Of a DNA stretch of 64,000 bases, positions 62,201-64,000 are shown piece by piece (the stretch's first letter is position 1; every line of letters begins with the position of its first letter). The translations under genes were made by a program, and so were the position numbers. The DNA is from Panopea generosa (taxonomy: Eukaryota > Mollusca > Bivalvia > Adapedonta > Hiatellidae), in NCBI GenBank assembly GCA_029582155.1, contig CM055906.1:14761291-14825290 (forward strand). Direction: 5' to 3'. The notes below the pieces were generated by a model. It did not search any database, was not told the origin of the DNA, and worked only from the letters and a program-made list of their open reading frames with translations.

Positions 62201-62259
62201 GGAAGTCTCTGTTCCTTTACAGCCCAGTCCCCGTAACCACCGGATACGATGTGTAAGAT
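34536..62259 (-). CDS. multi-SRCR transmembrane receptor (3' part, 17 coding exons)
   Basis: The exons, 5' to 3', are 62113-62259, 59887-60111, 56627-56728, 54350-54655, 53751-53939, 53160-53282, 52011-52176, 48208-48350, 46094-46198, 45158-45262, 43601-43708, 42106-42271, 41401-41549, 38393-38719, 37672-37877, 36725-36836 and 34536-35218. All junctions are GT/AG and phases agree throughout, giving 1119 residues plus a stop. Domains are half an SRCR (A), eight full SRCRs (B-I), a helix at about residues 907-932, a KRR stop-transfer, and a cytoplasmic tail of about 185 residues. Most domains have six cysteines (group A pattern). SRCR receptors bind microbial or modified ligands at the cell surface, and molluscan families are large, so an immune role is likely by family but not shown. 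The signal peptide and any further domains lie past base 64000. It may resemble DMBT1-, CD163- or neurotrypsin-like proteins in annotation, but orthology is not claimed. Confidence 0.93.
35250..36370 (-). mobile_element. bivalve-type interspersed element in the last intron
   Basis: At 35256-35305 the reverse complement reads GAGCTACTTAGGCCTATTTG followed by GACCTCTTGTTTC, the terminal motif of the family B elements. Upstream come repeated phrases such as CAACTGTTATGAC and CTCATATGAAC. It fills much of the intron between the last two exons. Confidence 0.55.
36725..36836 (-). CDS. SRCR exon: domain I, C-terminal half
   Basis: The acceptor is GCACATTACAG and the donor GTGAGC. It reads VQCSGNETDVTDCLVEETC and YASVVCYGFLIQTT. 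It ends the extracellular SRCR array. Confidence 0.94.
37310..37621 (+). mobile_element. tRNA-derived SINE (family 1)
   Basis: Full-looking copy: GGTTGTGGGTTCAATCTCC (B-box-like), GGTACTAGAAGCTACCTTGC, GTCAGTATAATGTGACTGGG, ATGATATTCCAGTGTGGCAG, and a tail with CTGAAAAATTGTTGAAAGCA. It lies in the intron just beyond the exon at 37672 and is antisense to the SRCR gene. Confidence 0.8.
37672..37877 (-). CDS. SRCR exon: domain I, N-terminal half
   Basis: The acceptor is TTGTGTTTTGCAG and the donor GTAAGT. It reads SSGAVLFYRDGNWYTMCSED and SAKVACRELGFIDGQTQI. It ends in phase 0, unlike the other domain-internal junctions. Confidence 0.95.
38095..38240 (+). mobile_element. SINE (family 2)
   Basis: GGTCGTGGGTTCGATCC (B-box-like), TGTCCTTGAGAATGACACTT, CAATATGCTTACATG and GGTTCTACCCAGGATGACTT match the family seen at 57745. 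Intronic, antisense to the SRCR gene. Confidence 0.7.
38393..38719 (-). CDS. SRCR exon: domain H, complete in one exon
   Basis: The acceptor is TTTATTTTAG and the donor GTAAGA. It reads VFYRLEGSGEPRYGNVVI, GEWRSLCNLHWENADAHVLC, FQCDGSEGMLNNC, SACALHQKDAGAFCY. Six cysteines, phase 1 at both ends, 327 bp. Confidence 0.95.
38885..39180 (+). mobile_element. tRNA-derived SINE (family 3)
   Basis: The head TCTCAGTCAGTAGCATGTCT and GAATTCGATTCCCGGCCC are tRNA-like. The body has CATTGCATCTCACTTTCATT, GAGTACTGGTTAACCATCC, GGATCCCAGGAAACAGG and the tail AATATTCAATCAACC. It is the most complete copy of its family here. Confidence 0.75.
39945..41345. repeat. 21-bp minisatellite, ~67 copies (intron)
   Basis: The unit alternates GGGACCCGAGTGCACTATAT and GGGACCATAGTGTACTATAT, each with one more base. 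21 is divisible by three, so frames on both strands stay open (one of 421 codons on the plus strand, one of 314 on the minus). These peptides are repeats and no domain is present. The array ends about 55 bp from the exon at 41401. Confidence 0.96.
41401..41549 (-). CDS. SRCR exon: domain G, C-terminal half
   Basis: The acceptor is AATTATTTCAG and the donor GTAGTT. It reads STSGPYWTSDVKCTGSEKR, LGECPLTEF, TRCTNGLSHAGVICYDNE. It completes a six-cysteine domain G. The 21-bp array begins about 55 bp beyond the donor. Confidence 0.94.
42106..42271 (-). CDS. SRCR exon: domain G, N-terminal half
   Basis: The acceptor is GCTTTATAG and the donor GTAAGA after GCAGCTAG. It reads YTLNLTKPDSYAGNLILT, then GSICMDGWDGNDASVACREL. 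It is 166 bp, the same size and phase (1 in, 2 out) as the first exon of domain E, suggesting E and G are related by duplication. Confidence 0.95.
42318..43440. repeat. 55-bp minisatellite, ~20 copies (intron)
   Basis: The unit contains GATACCATTACCAGAGATGC, ATAAATGGAGATTAGTTCCT and GCAGGTATTTCTTGT. GCATAAATGG recurs at 42351 and 42406. It fills the intron between the exons at 42106 and 43601. Confidence 0.96.
43601..43708 (-). CDS. SRCR exon: domain F, part 3
   Basis: The acceptor is TTTTATTACAG and the donor GTAATC. It reads SEKQFTDCDHDTPAQTEAC and YAAVACYTGPKST. It completes domain F, which is thus coded by three exons with eight cysteines. Confidence 0.93.
43868..44030 (-). mobile_element. 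SINE (family 1), fragment
   Basis: The reverse complement shares GGTACTATAAGCTTCCTTAC, GTCAGTATAATGCGAC, GGATATCATGCCATGC and the ACACTGTC-type tail with the other family 1 copies. The tRNA head is not clear. Confidence 0.7.
44290..45100. other. intron without recognised gene; shared repeat phrase
   Basis: A phrase around 44680-44730 (CCTTCCAAAACAGTTATGGC) recurs in diverged form at 62540-62600 (TTCCGCCAAAACAGTTATTC), so part is a dispersed repeat. A plus-strand open frame of 66 codons at 44553-44753 is that repeat. Confidence 0.4.
45158..45262 (-). CDS. SRCR exon: domain F, part 2
   Basis: The acceptor is GCTTATTTCAG and the donor GTGAGA. It reads DVACRSLGHDSGLVLCCAP, then VMTNVRCTG. LCC is an additional Cys pair not seen in the neighbouring domains. 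Confidence 0.94.
45429..45712. repeat. 41-bp minisatellite, ~7 copies (intron)
   Basis: The unit contains CCCTATGATCCATTTACAAA and ACAACAGTTGTCTTCCCTC. It lies in the intron between the exons at 45158 and 46094. Confidence 0.95.
46094..46198 (-). CDS. SRCR exon: domain F, part 1
   Basis: The acceptor is AATGTGTTTCAG and the donor GTAACA. It reads VRLEGGVPGTYGAVYTSK, then GPVCASGFDENDA. The exon stops at the DA where most SRCR exons continue straight into the VACR motif, so this domain has an extra intron. Confidence 0.94.
47205..47335 (-). mobile_element. SINE (family 3), partial
   Basis: The reverse complement contains CATTATGTCTTGTCATTTGT, CATGCTCAAGTACTGGTTAA and CTTTCAGGGTCC, matching the central part of the copy at 38885. 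Both ends are missing. Confidence 0.6.
48208..48350 (-). CDS. SRCR exon: domain E, C-terminal half (seventh cysteine missing)
   Basis: The acceptor is TTTTTTATAG and the donor GTACGG. It reads PGYGAYGVTDISCVGTED, SILQCPGVWD, then HTGREADLARVICF. The penultimate cysteine of the SRCR pattern is absent; the region reads SSRHTGREAD. The frame enters at phase 2 and leaves at phase 1. Confidence 0.93.
48425..48595 (+). mobile_element. SINE (family 1), decayed
   Basis: GTACTAGAAGCTACCTTGCT, GATATTTCTAGATCTGATC, GTGTCAGTAAAACATGACTG and a tail TATAACTGAAATATTGTGAT follow the family 1 order, without a tRNA head. Confidence 0.6.
48610..49750. repeat. 41-bp minisatellite, decaying into AT-rich repeat (intron)
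   Basis: About 14 recognisable copies of GATTCATTTAAAATGTACCA followed by GTATTCAAAATATGCATG (41 bp, for example 48666 to 48707). From about 49240 the units break down into ATGCATTTAAAAATCAATTT-like sequence. Confidence 0.93.
49765..51155. repeat. 43-bp minisatellite, ~32 copies (intron)
   Basis: The unit contains AAACAGAAGAAATGTGTTAA and GTTAACATAACGTTTTGTG. Several copies carry an insert with a second AATGTAAACAGAA. It lies in the same intron as the 41-bp array. Confidence 0.95.
51526..51546 (-). other. intronic copy of the domain E splice donor
   Basis: This 21-bp stretch is identical to 52001-52021, which spans the exon/intron boundary at 52011. It therefore holds a second AAACAG/GTACAT donor in the same orientation about 475 bp downstream. 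Upstream of it is not coding in frame. Confidence 0.8.
51634..51900. repeat. 53-bp minisatellite, 5 copies (intron)
   Basis: The unit contains AATCAGTGATAGATATTGGC, TACTACCCGTAACTCCACC and ATTTCTCTTAGACA. The right flank (51896-51970) resembles the left flank of the 90-bp array at 54840-54950. Confidence 0.94.
52011..52176 (-). CDS. SRCR exon: domain E, N-terminal half (second cysteine missing)
   Basis: The acceptor is AATTTTTAG and the donor is GTACAT after AAACAG. It reads TALEVLADDNSFHVGTSSF and TDTDAAVYCTNLGYAGGEIN. Where other domains have W-x-x-C, this reads FHVG, so the usual second cysteine is lost. It ends in phase 2 and joins to the next exon via Ser. A copy of the donor region sits about 470 bp downstream in the intron. 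Confidence 0.93.
52522..52590. repeat. CAGA/CAGG microsatellite
   Basis: A run of tetranucleotides beginning CAGACAGACAGACAGGCAGA and ending CAGACAGACGG. It lies in the intron between the exons at 52011 and 53160. Confidence 0.95.
53160..53282 (-). CDS. SRCR exon: domain D, C-terminal half
   Basis: The acceptor is TTGATTACAACAG and the donor GTAGGG. It reads KVDCSTGDSTLTSCSR, EDHGCFAINTVAAVLCY. It completes a six-cysteine domain D. Confidence 0.93.
53590..53690 (-). mobile_element. tRNA-like SINE head
   Basis: The reverse complement reads GTAGTGGATAGGGTGTTAGC and GAGGTCATGGGTTCAATCTT, a tRNA-like A-box and B-box arrangement similar to 58560-58620. Confidence 0.55.
53751..53939 (-). CDS. SRCR exon: domain D, N-terminal half
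   Basis: The acceptor is AAACATTTCAG and the donor GTAAGA. The translation includes LAIRLPLSSYYGPVSVRR, FGLWGHICSEGF and DDTDASVVCIQLGFVSGY. WGHIC and VVCIQLG match the usual second and third SRCR cysteines. Confidence 0.95.
54166..54228 (+). mobile_element. MITE-like repeat fragment
   Basis: TTGCTTAAGACAGGTGGCTG, CTTAATAGAGGTTACTGC and GAGGTTTGACTGTAA match the right part of the family at 11553-11735. Confidence 0.65.
54350..54655 (-). CDS. SRCR exon: domain C, complete in one exon
   Basis: The acceptor is TCATCTACAG and the donor GTAAGA. The exon carries RLSGSTTVNYGRLEVF, WVLVCERN, NILCGQLGYKAG, NINCDDPTKC, GTCSVDKYVALYC: six cysteines in SRCR order. It is 306 bp, phase 1 at both ends. 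Encoding one SRCR in a single exon is described for group B domains, yet the cysteine count here is group A. Confidence 0.95.
54895..55790. repeat. 90-bp minisatellite, ~10 copies (intron)
   Basis: The unit contains CACATGGCTAGTGGGTGGAG, TGACAGTTGCTCTCGTGTCA, GGTCATGGTTCAATGTTGTC and TGTTTAACCTGGTTATTGGA. Open frames on the plus strand are by-products. The left flank is related to the sequence at 51896-51970. Confidence 0.95.
56627..56728 (-). CDS. SRCR exon: domain B, C-terminal half
   Basis: The acceptor is GTTGCATCCACAG and the donor GTGAGT. It reads NESSLEDCVWSGYGSASSF and CDHSSDAAIFCSN. Together with the previous exon it makes a six-cysteine SRCR domain. The intron between the halves is over 3 kb and packed with SINEs. 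Confidence 0.94.
56905..57505. repeat. dispersed repeat with ATCGATGCATCG and CACGATACGTATCG motifs
   Basis: It begins GAGGTTTAACGATTCATCGA and TGCATCGGTGGATCGCAAT, then carries CGATACGTATCGTTCTG and ends TGTACAGCCCTACTA. Elements with these end phrases are familiar from several metazoan genomes. The class is not assigned and there is no coding capacity. Confidence 0.45.
57745..57945 (+). mobile_element. tRNA-derived SINE (family 2)
   Basis: GTGGTCCAGTGGTACAGCAC and GGGTCATGGGTTCAATCC form the tRNA-like head. TGTGTCCTTGAGCAAGACAC, GCGTATGCTTTATACTAG and GTAAAAACTTGTTT follow. It is the clearest copy of the family. Confidence 0.75.
57950..58140 (+). mobile_element. short interspersed repeat with palindromic core
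   Basis: Same family as 13310-13500, in the opposite orientation. The core AGATTGCTTGTGACGAGCAA with TCT is a near-perfect palindrome. It directly follows the SINE at 57745. Confidence 0.65.
58560..58740 (+). mobile_element. tRNA-derived SINE (family 4)
   Basis: GTGTAATGGATAGAGTGTTT and TGCGAGTTTGATCCCCTCGC form a tRNA-like head. TCAGTACTGAGTCTACCCAG and GAAGCGGACC follow. It is preceded by an A/C-rich run. Confidence 0.6.
58745..59370. repeat. interspersed element with ~185-bp internal repeats
   Basis: Three tandem units share GAATTTCTAAGTCAAA, ATAATTTGCATTATATTCAT and GTTTCAATCAAATACATTAA. It ends GACACCGATGCCGGGGTGAG and TAGAATAGCTC, a terminus familiar from bivalve dispersed repeats. 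The 60-codon plus-strand frame is repeat. Confidence 0.65.
59650..59830 (+). mobile_element. SINE (family 2)
   Basis: GTGGTGTCCTTTAGCAAGAC, ATCCGCATATGCTTTGTGC, GTTCTACCCAAGAAGACATC and GTAATAACTTGTTTCTCAAT follow the order seen at 57745. The head is degenerate. Confidence 0.65.
59887..60111 (-). CDS. SRCR exon: domain B, N-terminal half
   Basis: The acceptor CAATTTTCAG precedes GDMDFDLRLVNGTSIAG, and the text continues GRLEVKLKGTWGSVC, AVCKHLGY and HLSGIKCNG. It holds the WGSVC and VCKHLGY signatures and the VRC-like IKC. It starts and ends in phase 1. NGT is a possible N-glycosylation site. Confidence 0.95.
60250..60829 (+). pseudogene. 5'-truncated LINE reverse-transcriptase 3' end, broken
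   Basis: The frame from 60292 reads LNKETLLILYKTLIRLIFEY, GNTVWYSPLKKDIRTVENVQ and LRELKLSPLLHRRYHMD, the C-terminal part of a non-LTR retrotransposon reverse transcriptase. In shifted frames SVLQFKNQFERHQGDTRFD follows, ending at a TAA near 60829. Stops and frameshifts show it is dead. It is antisense in the intron between the exons at 59887 and 62113. Confidence 0.85.
61005..61745. repeat. 38-bp minisatellite with alternating copies (intron)
   Basis: The unit contains GTAGTTCATGAGTGAAGTCA and then CAGGTGACCATGTACATT or AAGGTGACCATGTGCATT. The ACAGGT and AAAGGT types largely alternate, giving a 76-bp higher-order repeat. About 20 copies. Confidence 0.95.
62113..62259 (-). CDS. SRCR exon: domain A, C-terminal half
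   Basis: The acceptor is CTTCCACTTCAG and the donor GTTTGA. It reads HRIRWLRGLGCKGTETSI, then YCGPHNL, GVCSWDSVAAVICSN. These are the fifth to eighth SRCR cysteines (LGC, RYC, GVC, VIC). The first half of the domain must be in an exon beyond the window, since 62260-64000 contains only a satellite array and AT-rich DNA. Both ends are phase 1. Confidence 0.93.
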
Positions 62260-62604
62260 CTGAAGTGGAAGAACTTAATGTTTCACACAATTAAAACAGT
62301 GCATTCTACTTCCTTGCATTCAGGATAAGGATATCTGCATTTTTACTGGGTAGATATTTCTATCTCTGATGGAACATATAAAATACACGGCGTAAATCAT
62401 AACTTAAACGTCAAAAGAGTGACTGGTGTAAAAATACAATGATGAATTAAGGTAAAATACCTGTTCAATGTGTTTGAAAAAGAACCATTCATGGCAGGTT
62501 CCATTCAGATAAAAAAATTCTGTCTCTTGCAACAACTGTTACCACAGGAACTCGATTCCGCCAAAACAGTTATTCCTCAGGACAGAATTTTCTATGTGAA
62601 CCTC
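62260..62604. other. intron, no recognised gene
   Basis: Upstream intron of the first visible SRCR exon. It includes a copy of the phrase CGCCAAAACAGTTATTCCTC found diverged at 44690. No exon completing SRCR domain A is seen. Confidence 0.4.
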
Positions 62605-62609
62605 AAACC

Positions 62610-63790
62610 CATGTAAGATCTTATCTACCAACCATGCTAGTACCTGGCAAAGTGACTGTGTAAGATCTTATCAACCATCGATGCTGGTACCTGGCAAAGT
62701 GACTGTTTAAGAGCTTATCAACCATCCATGCTGGTACCTGGCAAAGTGACTGTGTAAGATCTTATCTATCATCCATGCTGGTACCTGGCAAAGTGACTGT
62801 GTAAGATCTTATCTATCATCCATGCTGGTACCTGGCAAAGTGACTGTGTAAGATCTTATCTACCATCCATGCTGGTACCTGGCAAAGTGACTGTGTAAGA
62901 TCTTACCTACCATCCATGCTGGTACCTGGCAAAGTGACTGTGTAAGATCTTATCTACCATCCATGCTGGTACCTGGCAAAGTGACTGTGTAAGATCTTAT
63001 CTACCATCCATGCTGGTACCTGGCAAAGAGACTGTGTAAGATCTTATCTACCATCCATGCTGGTGCCTGGCAAAGTGACTGTGTAAGATCTTATCAACCA
63101 TCCATGCTGGTGCCTGGCAAAGTGACTGTGTAAGATCTTATCTACCATCCATGCTGGTGCCTGGCAAAGTGACTGTGTAAGATCTTATCTACCATCCACG
63201 CTGGTGCCTGGCTAAGTGACTGTGTAAGATCTTATCTACCATCCACGCTGGTGCCTGGCAAAGTGACTGTGTAAGATCTTATCTACCATCCATGCTGATG
63301 CCTGGCAAAGTGACTGTGTAAGATCTTATCTACCATCCATGCTGGTACCTGGCAAACTGATTGTGTAAGATCTATCTACCATCCATGCTGGTACCTGGCA
63401 AAGTGACTGTGTAAGATCTTATCTACCATCCATGCTGGTACCTGGCAAAGAGACTGTGTAAGATCTTATCTACCAACCATGCTGGTACCTGACAAACTGA
63501 CTGTGTAAGATCTTATCTACCATCCATGCTGGTGCCTGGCAAAGTGACTGTGTAAGATCTTATCTACCATCCATGCTGGTGCCTGGCAAAGTGGCTGTGT
63601 AAGATCTTATCTACCATCCATGCTGGTACCTGGCAAAGTGACTGTGTAAGATCTATTTACCATACATGCTGGTACCTGGCAAAGTGACTGTGTAAGATCT
63701 TATCTACCATCCATGCTGGTACCTGGCAAAGTGACTGTGTAAGATCTTATCTACCATCCATGCTGGTATTTACCTGGCAAAGTCACTGTG
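62610..63790. repeat. 47-bp minisatellite, ~25 copies (intron)
   Basis: The unit contains GTGTAAGATCTTATCTACCA, TCCATGCTGGTACCTGGCA and AAGTGAC. GGTACC and GGTGCC variants occur in blocks. It lies in the intron upstream of the first visible exon. Confidence 0.96.
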
Positions 63791-64000
63791 TAAACCATGA
63801 TTGCAGATGTAAAGAGATGTATATAAGGAAAAGCACTGGCTCCACAAGAAATGAGATGAATCTTATTTCAGCAAGTACATGTACATATATTTTGGAACAA
63901 CCACAGACTACATTTTGAAAAAAAAAAACTTGCTGAAAAAAAAAGTGTTTATTGTGAATGTTTTTAAAAAGTGACATTGTACAATGATTAATAAATTGTA
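63791..64000. other. window end, no recognised exon
   Basis: AT-rich sequence with A runs. The minus-strand open frame at 63783-63977 has no SRCR features. Confidence 0.4.

Overview
The window is nuclear DNA from a metazoan, most likely a bivalve mollusc. Three things suggest this: AT-rich DNA with short exons and long introns, a multi-domain SRCR receptor of the kind expanded in bivalves, and tRNA-headed SINEs plus 'CTCTTGTT'-ending interspersed elements that resemble repeats I know from clam and oyster genomes. Species assignment is inference. There are no operons or prokaryotic features.

The main gene is a multi-exon SRCR transmembrane receptor on the minus strand. I reconstruct 17 coding exons from 62259 down to a stop at 34536, all with GT/AG splice sites and one continuous frame. 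They encode the last 1119 residues: the C-terminal half of one SRCR domain, eight further complete SRCR domains (called B to I here), a transmembrane helix, and a cytoplasmic tail of about 185 residues with several tyrosine motifs, including two YxxM motifs in a duplicated segment. The 5' end lies beyond base 64000.

Most long introns of this gene carry their own minisatellite, with periods of 47, 38, 90, 53, 43, 41, 41, 55 and 21 bp. They also hold SINEs, a truncated LINE and other repeats.

The left half (1-34000) is mostly repeats. Arrays of 44 bp (1-460), 64 bp (1740-3060), 63 bp (13500-14450), 29 bp (18960-20230 and 23257-23700) and about 90 bp (28020-30600) are interspersed with transposon remnants. 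These include a decayed mariner transposase (14475-15200) and several bivalve-type elements. A few exon-like blocks on the plus strand (6046-6181, 7865-7960, 9981-10055, 12878-12975) may be the 3' part of an unrecognised gene encoding an acidic protein.

The most interesting mobile object is a 3026-bp element at 20231-23256. It is inserted in the 29-bp array, has 64-bp terminal inverted repeats beginning CAC(A/G)GTC and a 5-bp target duplication GTATA. The duplication is well supported because removing the element and one GTATA restores the array register. Those hallmarks fit the Transib/RAG-like group better than other DNA-transposon superfamilies I know. No transposase is visible, so it would be a non-autonomous member.
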